A stretch of 11,297 bases of DNA from Anaerolineae bacterium (GTDB taxonomy: Bacteria > Chloroflexota > Anaerolineae > Aggregatilineales > Phototrophicaceae): positions 1 through 11,297 of the forward strand of contig JAIOHO010000471.1 in the NCBI GenBank assembly GCA_019912905.1, written 5' to 3'. Positions within the stretch are counted from its first letter, which is position 1. Each line of letters opens with the position of its first letter. The notes under the pieces are model-generated. The model saw nothing but the letters and a program-made list of their open reading frames with translations. It was not told where the DNA came from and ran no database searches. Position numbers and translations under genes: made by a program. Positions 1 to 5,743 of this stretch are shown here, piece by piece.

Positions 1-325
1 GCAGGAAAAAGGCCGACCGAAAAATCGAGATGCCGGGCATGTGCCCATGCAGCAGCACCGCCAGCAGCAGCGAAATGATGACCACCGGCGGCACGTACAG
101 CACGGCAAACAGCAGGCTGTTTCCCAGCACGCGCCAGAAGCGGTCGTCGCTGAACAGGGTGACATAATTGCCAAGCCCGACGAAGTCTTTTGCGCCCATA
201 ATGCCCCAATCGAACAGGCTCATATAAAAGCCGCGCACGATCGGGTAGCCCAGAAAGAGCACAAAGACGATCAGATAAGGCGTGAGCAGAATATATGGGA
301 AGAATTTAAAACCTTTAAAGCGCAT
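1..325 (-). CDS. CUT1 sugar ABC transporter permease (MalF/UgpA-type), N-terminal part only
   Basis: This is the first roughly 108 residues of an inner-membrane permease; the frame stays open to the left edge, so the rest lies outside the window. Translation from the ATG at 325 gives a short basic start (MRFKGFKFF), a first hydrophobic segment with the motif PYLIVFVLFLGYPIVRGFYMS, then FVGLGNYVTLFSDDRFW, and a second membrane segment (LLFAVLYVPPVVIISLLLAVLL). The 'P..yPi..s...S' and 'vGl.NY..l..d..fw' patterns are typical of MalF/UgpA permeases. Such proteins form a heterodimeric channel with a MalG-type partner and receive sugar from a binding protein. It lies 154 bp downstream of the binding-protein gene, surely the same operon. 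The ribosome-binding site is weak (GAAAGA). The substrate cannot be told from the sequence. The family call is firm. Confidence 0.9.
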   Translation of the reverse strand, partial: MRFKGFKFFPYILLTPYLIVFVLFLGYPIVRGFYMSLFDWGIMGAKDFVGLGNYVTLFSDDRFWRVLGNSLLFAVLYVPPVVIISLLLAVLLHGHMPGISIFRSAFFL

Positions 326-349
326 GGCAGTCTTTCAAAATCCTACACG

Positions 350-457
350 TCAAATCTTGTGATTTGAATCGGGCCTGTGGGTTGTCATCTCCCGCGCCCT
401 GCCCGAAAGCGGCTTCCGGCCAACAGGAGGATGGGGCAGGCTGAAACCCCTGCCCCA
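350..457 (-). promoter_or_regulatory. three hairpins between binding-protein and permease genes
   Basis: Three inverted repeats lie in the 154-bp gap. At 432-457 TGGGGCAGG pairs perfectly with CCTGCCCCA around an 8-nt loop. At 403-419 CCGAAA pairs with TTCCGG, with one G-U pair in the minus-strand RNA. At 350-367 TCAAATC pairs perfectly with GATTTGA around TTGT. None has a downstream T-run on the minus strand, so they are not classic Rho-independent terminators. Hairpins at this place in the malE-malF region of enteric bacteria protect the binding-protein mRNA and lower permease expression; the same role is inferred here. Confidence 0.5.
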
Positions 458-479
458 ACGTCTCCGTGTGTGGGTCGTC

Positions 480-1739
480 CTAGCCCAGCAGGGCGTTGAT
501 TTCATCGGCCATGCGTTGAACCGCATCGGCGATTGAACTCTGACCGCCGTAGATGGCTTCCGCATTTTCCTGAACGATGCGGTCGATCTCCGGCTGCTGC
601 GGGATGATGGGCGGCAGATTCATGTAATCCATCTGGCTGGCCGCGACCGCCTGGGCTTCCAGAGTCGGAAACTCGGGATCATCGAGGACCGTGAAGCTGG
701 CGGGAACTTTGCCGCCAGCGGCCCATTCGAAGCCGTTCTTGCCGAACCAGTCGATAAAGGTCAGGCTGCCCCGGACGTGTGCTTCATCCTGGCTGTTGCC
801 CGCGGGGAGGATGAAGTTATGGCCGAGGGCAAAGGTCGCAGGCTGATCCCCCAGAACCGGGAAGACGCCAGCGCCCCATTGCAGGCCCTCAACCTGGGAG
901 ATCGCCAGCAGGTTGGTGATCTGAGAGAATGCGATGCCGACTTTGTCCTGAGCAAACAGCGCGACCCAATCGCCGGGTGTCGCCGAAGCGTAGCCCTGGT
1001 CGATGAAGCTCGTCGTGACCTCAAAGGATTTGGTGGCGGCATCGATGAAATCTGGAGACACAGACTTGCCGTCTTCGGCCAGCAGATTGGGTGCAAACTG
1101 CCAGAAAACTGCGTAGAAATTACGGGCAGCGCCGCTGCCAGCAGTTTCGATGAAGACCGGAAGCGTATCTTCGCTGGCGCTGGCCTTGATCGCTGCTGCA
1201 TCGTCCAGCACTTCCTGGAGCGTGGCAGGCGGGGTTTCCGGGTCCAGACCCGCATTCTCGAAAACAGTCTTGTTGTAGAACAGGTGCCGTGGGAAGGCAT
1301 CAATCGGCAGCGCGTAACGCGCGCCCTCATATTCCCCGGCATTCCACAGGGCGGGAATATAGTTGTCTGCGACGATGCCCAGAGAATCCATGACTTCCGG
1401 CGTGAATTCCAGCAGCGTGCCTTCTTCTGCGAAGCCGGACACCCGATGTGAGTGCGCGATCGACAGATTCGGAGCCTGACTCGAGGCCATCGCCACCGTC
1501 AGCTTGGTGTAGTATTCATCCCAGGGAACGATCAGAAGTTCGACCGTCACGCCCGCCTCGGGACCCGCCGTCGCATTAAAGTCGTTCACCATCTTTTCGA
1601 TGACCTGTCCATCCGGGCCGGTAAACGGACTCCAGAAGGTGATCGTGACCGGGTCCTGCGCGGAGACTGCAAGGGTGCCAAGCAGCAGGATTGCCAGAAT
1701 CACAAAGGAGCGAATAAAGATCTTTTGTACTTTAAGCAT
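480..1739 (-). CDS. extracellular sugar-binding protein (solute-binding family 1) of a CUT1 ABC importer
   Basis: A 419-aa exported protein that binds a carbohydrate and delivers it to the permease encoded just downstream. Residues 1-27 form a clear signal peptide: basic MLKVQKIFIR, a hydrophobic core, then AVSA before QDP. There is no lipobox cysteine, so cleavage by signal peptidase I is expected; Gram-positive-type binding proteins are usually lipoproteins. The mature start (VTITFWSPFTGPDGQVIEKM, then FN) is the hallmark of family 1 (MalE/UgpB-like) proteins, and length is normal. I place the start at 1739, not at the in-frame ATG at 1769. A GGAGGT site (1743-1748) precedes 1739, the signal peptide begins properly there, and the predicted transcription start falls at about 1768, on top of the upstream ATG. 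The ligand is unknown. Confidence 0.93.
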   Translation of the reverse strand: MLKVQKIFIRSFVILAILLLGTLAVSAQDPVTITFWSPFTGPDGQVIEKMVNDFNATAGPEAGVTVELLIVPWDEYYTKLTVAMASSQAPNLSIAHSHRVSGFAEEGTLLEFTPEVMDSLGIVADNYIPALWNAGEYEGARYALPIDAFPRHLFYNKTVFENAGLDPETPPATLQEVLDDAAAIKASASEDTLPVFIETAGSGAARNFYAVFWQFAPNLLAEDGKSVSPDFIDAATKSFEVTTSFIDQGYASATPGDWVALFAQDKVGIAFSQITNLLAISQVEGLQWGAGVFPVLGDQPATFALGHNFILPAGNSQDEAHVRGSLTFIDWFGKNGFEWAAGGKVPASFTVLDDPEFPTLEAQAVAASQMDYMNLPPIIPQQPEIDRIVQENAEAIYGGQSSIADAVQRMADEINALLG

Positions 1740-1774
1740 GTGACCTCCAGTGAAATCAATTTGTTTCATAAGCG

Positions 1775-1803
1775 ACTATAGAAACCCGAATCCATTGTGT
1801 CAA
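1775..1803 (-). promoter_or_regulatory. sigma-70-type promoter of the CUT1 sugar operon
   Basis: On the minus strand a perfect TTGACA (1803-1798) is followed after exactly 17 bases by TATAGT (1780-1775). Transcription should begin near 1768, giving a leader of about 29 nt that contains the GGAGGT ribosome-binding site of the solute-binding protein gene. Confidence 0.75.
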
Positions 1804-1848
1804 ATATTCTCAACACTTAGACTACGCTGGCTGCTGCTGCTGGGGAAA

Positions 1849-1910
1849 TTTTAAGCTTATAAGAACTGTTATAAACTCTAAAAGTCTTTTAAGAACCTGT
1901 TTAAGCTTAC
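1849..1910 (+). repeat. direct and palindromic repeats in the divergent control region (likely operators)
   Basis: The AT-rich stretch between the sugar operon and the regulator carries two nested sets of repeats. TTTAAGCTTA, with the perfect palindrome TAAGCTTA at its core, occurs at 1850-1859 and again at 1900-1909, exactly 50 bp apart. A second direct repeat, CTTATAAGAACTGTT (1856-1870) and CTTTTAAGAACCTGTT (1886-1901), is spaced 30 bp apart. They lie about 45 bp upstream of the -35 box of the sugar operon and upstream of the regulator gene. I infer that the ArsR-type regulator encoded next door binds here. Confidence 0.5.
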
Positions 1911-1947
1911 GTTGGAATTAAATTGTGGCGATTTGCTAAACAGCATC

Positions 1948-1956
1948 TGGTATGGT
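1948..1956 (+). promoter_or_regulatory. possible extended -10 promoter of the regulator gene
   Basis: TGGTATGGT reads as an extended -10 element (TG, one base, TATGGT). There is no good -35 box at the proper distance. A start near 1963 would leave a leader of about 70 nt before the regulator's ATG. Weak evidence. Confidence 0.3.
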
Positions 1957-2034
1957 AAATTTCGCCCCATTAACTTCATATAAACCTGAAGCAATGACCC
2001 GGCAATCCTTGTTTCATAAAGACAGGAGTGGTCT

Positions 2035-2976
2035 ATGAGCAATGAACTGCCCTTTGGCGTTCCGATGCTGGAACTCGACACCAATGACGAATATGCGCTC
2101 AGTGTCCTCAAAGCCCTGGCGTCCGAGACTCGCTTGCGCATCCTCCATTTGTTGGGAGGTGGGCCGCATAATGTCAGCGAGATCGCCGAACTGCTGGACC
2201 TGCCGCTGTCCACCGCGAACCTGCATCTCAACGTGCTGGAAGAAGCCAAGCTGCTGATTACCGATTGGCAGCCCGGCACACGTGGGACCCAGAAGGTATG
2301 CGCGCGCGCCTACACGACGATCACCGTCCCCTTTCGCAGCAGCGACTCGTACATTTACCGGACGCTGGAAGTGTCGATGCCCGTCGGAACCTATACCGAC
2401 TGCGAGATCGCGCCCACCTGCGGCCTGCACACCGAGACTGGGATTATTGGCTACCTGGATCAGCCCGCCGTATTTTATTATCCAGAGCGTTTTCACGCGC
2501 AGCGCCTGTGGTTCCATCACGGCTACGTCGAATATCGTTTTCCCAACCGGATGCCGCCCCAGACTACCCCGGACAGCCTGCACGTGAGTTTTGAAGCCTG
2601 CTCCGAAGCGCCCATGCATCACTATGACTGGCAGTCTGACATCACGGTCTGGGTGAATGGCACCGAGATTGGCACCTGGACCAGCCCGGCGGATTTCGGC
2701 GGTGAGCGGGGACTCCTCACGCCCCGCTGGGTCAGCATCGACAGTTCGCAGTATGGTTTGCTCAAGACCTGGCGCGTCGATCAGCGGGGTGCGTTTCTCG
2801 ACGGCTTTAAAGTCTCCGATGTGGTGCTCACCGATTTAGCCATCACCGAGCGCAATTACATTACGATCCGAATCGGGGTGAAATCCAACGCGCGTCATGT
2901 GGGAGGGGTCAATATCTTTGGCAAAAAATACGGGAACCACGCTCAGGACATCGTGCTGAGCATCCATTACGTCTGA
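2035..2976 (+). CDS. ArsR-type HTH transcriptional regulator of sugar-operon type (COG4189-like)
   Basis: A 313-aa DNA-binding protein. Residues about 20-95 form a winged helix-turn-helix: ALKALASETRLRILHLL-like helices (21-40), VSEIAELLDLPLSTANLHLNVLEEAKLL as helix-turn-helix (47-75), then the wing. That is the ArsR pattern, but the metal-site Cys-x-Cys-type motif of true arsenic or cadmium sensors is absent. The remaining 220 residues look beta-rich, with many aromatics (VYVEYRFPN, ITVWVNGTEIGTW) and the closing GGVNIFGKKYGNHAQDIVLSIHYV. From memory this architecture fits the predicted regulators of COG4189, found beside sugar ABC transporters. The start is fixed by AGGAG six bases upstream of the ATG. 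Divergent transcription from the CUT1 operon suggests it controls that operon in response to a sugar; whether it represses or activates cannot be read from the sequence. Confidence 0.82.
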   Translation: MSNELPFGVPMLELDTNDEYALSVLKALASETRLRILHLLGGGPHNVSEIAELLDLPLSTANLHLNVLEEAKLLITDWQPGTRGTQKVCARAYTTITVPFRSSDSYIYRTLEVSMPVGTYTDCEIAPTCGLHTETGIIGYLDQPAVFYYPERFHAQRLWFHHGYVEYRFPNRMPPQTTPDSLHVSFEACSEAPMHHYDWQSDITVWVNGTEIGTWTSPADFGGERGLLTPRWVSIDSSQYGLLKTWRVDQRGAFLDGFKVSDVVLTDLAITERNYITIRIGVKSNARHVGGVNIFGKKYGNHAQDIVLSIHYV

Positions 2977-3063
2977 TCCAGCAGTCGATATTCCCCGTGA
3001 TGCAGCTTACCCGTTTTCGAGGTATGGTGGTCTGAATGGTCATGCATCCCAGGGGTTTAACTC

Positions 3064-3888
3064 ATGATGATTGAATGGAATACCCATCTTTTCAGCCAGG
3101 ATACGGCCCGCTACCCCTTCCACCCGCAGGCAGCCTATACTCCCTCAGCCGATGGGCTGTCACCCGACCCGCTAGCGGATTACCGGAGCCGCATGGAACG
3201 CCTGGGAATCGACTATGCGGTGCTGGTCCATCCCGAACCTTATGGCGATGACCACCGGCTCGTGCTGGACAGCCTCCAGCAGGTCCCGGATCGGCTCTTT
3301 GGCACCAGCCTCTTTTACCCTAAAGATCCCGATGCCCCGCGCAAGCTGGCCGATCTGGTCCAGCAGGAACCCAGAATCATCGCCACCCGCTTTCATGCGC
3401 ATCGGGGCACGACGGCTTACCTCGATCACTTTAACGAACCGGGGGTGGTGGCCCTCTGGGAAATGGCGGCGCGGTTGGGCCTCATCGTTGAGCTGCATAT
3501 TGGCCCCAACTACGCAGCCGAGGTGGAAGACCTCATCCGGGCGTATCCGCAGTGCCCGATCCTGATCGATCATCTGGCTGAGCCGCGTATGGGCAGTGCG
3601 GTAGAGTATGCCGATGTGCTGGCCCTGGCCGAGTTGGACCATGTCTATATGAAATTGTCGGGGCTGGATCATTTCGCCGCCGATGCGCCGCTCTACCTCA
3701 GCGCCCGGCGCTTCACCCGCCATGTGGTGGCCGCCTTTGGCCCGGAGCGCCTGGTATGGGGCAGCGGCACGCCGGAGATTGTGGATGCCCATTTAGATCA
3801 TTTTTCCGAAGCCGACCGCGACAAGGTCAAAGGTGGCAATCTGGCGCGGCTGCTGAAGCTGGCTCCCCAGGCGGGCCAGACCGATTGA
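3064..3888 (+). CDS. amidohydrolase-2 family protein (COG3618-like TIM barrel) with altered active-site residues
   Basis: A 274-aa TIM-barrel protein of the amidohydrolase-2 group, whose members hydrolyse lactones, amides or decarboxylate small acids. Family marks are the N-terminal strand MIEWNTHLF, GIDYAVLVHPEPYG, RFHAH (109-113), IVELHIG (His145), ILIDHLAEP (Asp169-His170), YMKLSG (Lys197) and VWGSGTPEIVDAH (231-243). Two hallmark residues differ: the usual H-x-H on strand 1 reads N-T-H (6-8), and the catalytic Asp of the WGSD motif is Gly235. It is therefore metal-independent, altered in chemistry, or not catalytic. An ATGATG start gives two possible first Met codons; AGGGG lies at 3051-3055. 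It follows the regulator by 87 bp on the same strand, so joint transcription is possible. It may process the sugar or sugar acid imported by the neighbouring CUT1 system, but this is inference. Confidence 0.75.
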   Translation: MMIEWNTHLFSQDTARYPFHPQAAYTPSADGLSPDPLADYRSRMERLGIDYAVLVHPEPYGDDHRLVLDSLQQVPDRLFGTSLFYPKDPDAPRKLADLVQQEPRIIATRFHAHRGTTAYLDHFNEPGVVALWEMAARLGLIVELHIGPNYAAEVEDLIRAYPQCPILIDHLAEPRMGSAVEYADVLALAELDHVYMKLSGLDHFAADAPLYLSARRFTRHVVAAFGPERLVWGSGTPEIVDAHLDHFSEADRDKVKGGNLARLLKLAPQAGQTD

Positions 3889-3909
3889 CTCGACATGAAC
3901 CGCCGCCCC

Positions 3910-3930
3910 AAAGCCGGTCACAGGCTTTAT
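3910..3930 (+). terminator. possible terminator between convergent genes
   Basis: AAAGCC (3910-3915) and GGCTTT (3923-3928) form a 6-bp stem with a 7-nt loop, followed by ATTCCT. It sits 22 bp after the stop of the amidohydrolase gene, in the 71-bp convergent gap. The stem is short and the T-tract poor, so it may be only a weak terminator. Confidence 0.35.
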
Positions 3931-3959
3931 TCCTCGTTCGGGCCGGGATTGACAGGCAA

Positions 3960-4388
3960 TCAGGCTGGTATTTCGCGCTTGCAAGGGTACTCGCCAAGCT
4001 GCATTGCCATCTGCCGCTGTTTGGTTCGACTTGCCTCATTGATGCGCAGGACGATAATCGTTGCCCGACCTTCCGGGCTGATTCCGATGAGCGTTGCGTC
4101 CGTGTTGATCTGGAAATGATCGTCCCATCGCTGGCGACGTGGATTATAAAGCTTCGTTGCTTCACCTGTTGCCGGGTCGAGTGCAGCGACGTTTGGCCCC
4201 TTAAAACCGTTACATTTCAAACAGGCCAGACACAGGTTATCGGTGTCGTCGCTTCCGCCGTGTTTGATGGGAATGATGTGGTCAATCTGGAATTTTGAAA
4301 GGCGCTCATCCTGAGCGACGCGGCAGTATTCGCAGCACACTCCCGCACGTGCGAGGATGGTCTGCCGCTGTGCAGCGCTAATACTCAA
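3960..4388 (-). CDS. HNH endonuclease, translationally coupled to an upstream 85-aa protein
   Basis: A 142-aa protein with a complete zinc-type HNH nuclease core at residues 19-64: the first zinc knuckle C19-EY-C22, FQIDHIIP with the general-base His37, DNLCLAC with Asn51 and Cys56, and KCNGFKG with Cys59 and Asn60. The tail (PRRQRWDDHFQINTDATLIGISPEGRATIIVLRIN) matches the C-terminal extension I remember from many small HNH proteins of Cyanobacteria and Chloroflexota. The start is a TTG at 4388 that overlaps the TGA of the preceding gene (TTGA); no ATG or GTG is available upstream in frame. This indicates translational coupling. The protein should cut DNA, but its target and role are unknown. 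A solitary nuclease of defence, homing or toxin type is possible. Confidence 0.85.
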   Translation of the reverse strand: MSISAAQRQTILARAGVCCEYCRVAQDERLSKFQIDHIIPIKHGGSDDTDNLCLACLKCNGFKGPNVAALDPATGEATKLYNPRRQRWDDHFQINTDATLIGISPEGRATIIVLRINEASRTKQRQMAMQLGEYPCKREIPA

Positions 4389-4642
4389 GATTTCTCGTCC
4401 CGCAGTCGGAGCTTCGTCTTGACCTTGAGGAGCGCCATCATCTCGTCGGCACGCATGAAATCGTACAATTCCTGCTGCTCATCGAATATGAGTTGGCCCT
4501 CGCCATTGCGCTCAACGAGTTCATCGACCCGTGCCTGCAAATCTTCCGGGAGCTGATAGGCGATGATGGCTTGCGGCGTTGGATTGGTCGCCAGAAAATC
4601 CGTAATGACATCAAACACGGTACGCACAGGCGTGTTCAGCAT
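4385..4642 (-). CDS. 85-aa hypothetical protein, partner of the HNH endonuclease
   Basis: A small acidic-to-neutral, probably helical protein with no membrane segment or signal peptide. Its middle (TPQAIIAYQLPEDLQARVDELVERNGEGQL, then IFDEQQELYDFMRADEMMALLKVKTKLRL) resembles short cyanobacterial and chloroflexotal proteins I recall, with a pattern like 'PTPEqIiaf.pse..q.Rl.eLL..n..G.Lt.eEq.ELdef......m..LKiKA'. These are commonly encoded immediately upstream of small HNH or PIN-type nucleases, which is why an antitoxin or nuclease-partner role is suspected. The start ATG at 4642 has GGAG at 4650-4653, seven bases upstream. Its stop overlaps the TTG start of the HNH gene, so the two form one unit. 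No function is demonstrated. Confidence 0.75.
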   Translation of the reverse strand: MLNTPVRTVFDVITDFLATNPTPQAIIAYQLPEDLQARVDELVERNGEGQLIFDEQQELYDFMRADEMMALLKVKTKLRLRDEKS

Positions 4643-4669
4643 GATGCTTCTCCATCACTTGTCAGACTC

Positions 4670-4678
4670 ATTGTACCA
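4670..4678 (-). promoter_or_regulatory. likely extended -10 promoter of the 85-aa/HNH operon
   Basis: On the minus strand TGGTACAAT is a good extended -10 box (TG, one base, TACAAT). Transcription would start near 4663, leaving about 20 nt before the ATG at 4642 and including its GGAG site. No convincing -35 box is present, as is usual for extended -10 promoters. Confidence 0.5.
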
Positions 4679-4818
4679 TCAGACATGGGTTGGGCGCAGT
4701 GCCCCACCCTGCCCGGCTTGTCGATTAGAACGAGCAACGGTATAGTCATCTCAGGTGCGGGCGCATTGGCCGAGCGGCGAATGCCCTGCCCCAATGGACA
4801 ACCTCATGATTCCACGTA

Positions 4819-4829
4819 CAGGTGACCTG
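4819..4829 (+). promoter_or_regulatory. short palindrome upstream of the uridylyltransferase gene
   Basis: CAGGTGACCTG is a perfect 5+5 inverted repeat around a central G, 29 bp before the ATG at 4859 and directly next to TTTATT, a possible -10 element. It could be an operator for the nucleotide-sugar pair. The rest of the 216-bp gap (4643-4858) shows only the minus-strand promoter described separately and C/G-rich spacer. Confidence 0.3.
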
Positions 4830-4858
4830 GTTTATTCACCCGATAAGGCATACCCCTC

Positions 4859-5743
4859 ATGAACATTGCAGTCATTCCGGTCGCAGGCTTAGGCACGCGT
4901 CTGCTGCCGACCACCAAATCGCAGCCCAAAGAAATGCTCCCGGTGGGCCGTAAGCCCATCGTCCAGCACATCGCCGAAGAACTGATCCGCGTCGGCATCG
5001 ACCAGATCCTGTTCATCACCGGCCCCGGCAAAGCCTCCATCGAGAATCATTTTGACGTCAATAAGGAACTGGTCGAGGCGCTGCGCGAAAAAGGCAAGGA
5101 AGACCTGCTGGCCGAACTGGAGTTTGACCGCTTCCAGACGCGCTATTTTTACACCCGCCAGCGCCAGCTGCTCGGCCTGGGCCACGCCATCTCCTGCGCA
5201 CGGGCCTTCGTCGGCGATCAACCCTTCGTCGTCGCGCTGGGCGATTCGATCATCGGGCTGAACGCCCAGAGTGACATCGTGCAGCGCATGCAGCAGTGCT
5301 TTGACGAGAAACAGTGCGCCGCCGTGATCGCCTTCGAGGAAGTGCCCGATCACGAAGTCTCGCAGTACGGCATCGCCAAACCGGGCAGCGACGACGAGTT
5401 CTTCCCGGTGCTGGATGTCATCGAAAAGCCGTCGCTGGAGGAAGCTCCCAGCAACCTCGCCATTGCCGCCCGCTATATCTTTACCCCGCAGATTTTCGAC
5501 GCGCTCGACCAGGGTGTGCCCGGCAAAGGTGGCGAAATCCAACTGACCGACGCCATCCGCCTGCTGATTCAGGAAGGTCAAACCGTCTACGGCGTGCGCC
5601 TGCGTCCCACCGAGCGGCGTTACGACATCGGCAATTTCGAAGCCTATTTCCGCGCCTTCGTCGAATTCGCGCTGGCCGATGAGCAGTACGGCGCATCTCT
5701 GCGCGAATACCTGGAATCCATGCTGGGGGCGGTGCCGCGGTGA
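4859..5743 (+). CDS. galU: UTP--sugar-1-phosphate uridylyltransferase (GalU-like)
   Basis: A 294-aa cytoplasmic enzyme that joins a sugar 1-phosphate to UTP, releasing UDP-sugar and pyrophosphate; the classic substrate is glucose 1-phosphate. All core motifs are present: the nucleotide loop VIPVAGLGTRLLP (5-17) with PKEMLP (23-28), IENHFD (61-66), GLGHA (106-110) for the uracil, the metal-site Asp129 in LGDS, VIEKP (177-181), APSNLAIAARYIF (186-198), GKGGEIQLTDAI (202-213) with Lys203, and RRYDIGN (233-239). Length is normal for GalU. The ribosome-binding site is weak (AAGG at 4845-4848), but the start MNIAVIPVAG is canonical. Its TGA overlaps the GTG start of the kinase gene, so the pair is coupled. 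Because the partner looks like a glucuronokinase, the natural substrate here may include glucuronate 1-phosphate. GalU is the safe family call; specificity is open. Confidence 0.92.
   Translation: MNIAVIPVAGLGTRLLPTTKSQPKEMLPVGRKPIVQHIAEELIRVGIDQILFITGPGKASIENHFDVNKELVEALREKGKEDLLAELEFDRFQTRYFYTRQRQLLGLGHAISCARAFVGDQPFVVALGDSIIGLNAQSDIVQRMQQCFDEKQCAAVIAFEEVPDHEVSQYGIAKPGSDDEFFPVLDVIEKPSLEEAPSNLAIAARYIFTPQIFDALDQGVPGKGGEIQLTDAIRLLIQEGQTVYGVRLRPTERRYDIGNFEAYFRAFVEFALADEQYGASLREYLESMLGAVPR

Noticed and set aside
3023..3028. TATGGT as a -10 box for the amidohydrolase gene, echoing GGTATGGT at 1949-1956
   Set aside because: No -35 box and no extended TG at the right place; the gene can be read through from the regulator.
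4700..4800. C-rich words such as CTGCCCC and CCCTGCCC that resemble the hairpin arm at 449-457, suggesting a dispersed genomic repeat
   Set aside because: The shared words are only 8-9 bases long in GC-rich DNA and the flanks do not align; whole-genome data would be needed.
4889..5581. Minus-strand open frame opposite the uridylyltransferase gene
   Set aside because: The GalU motifs on the plus strand are complete; the antisense frame has no recognisable domain.
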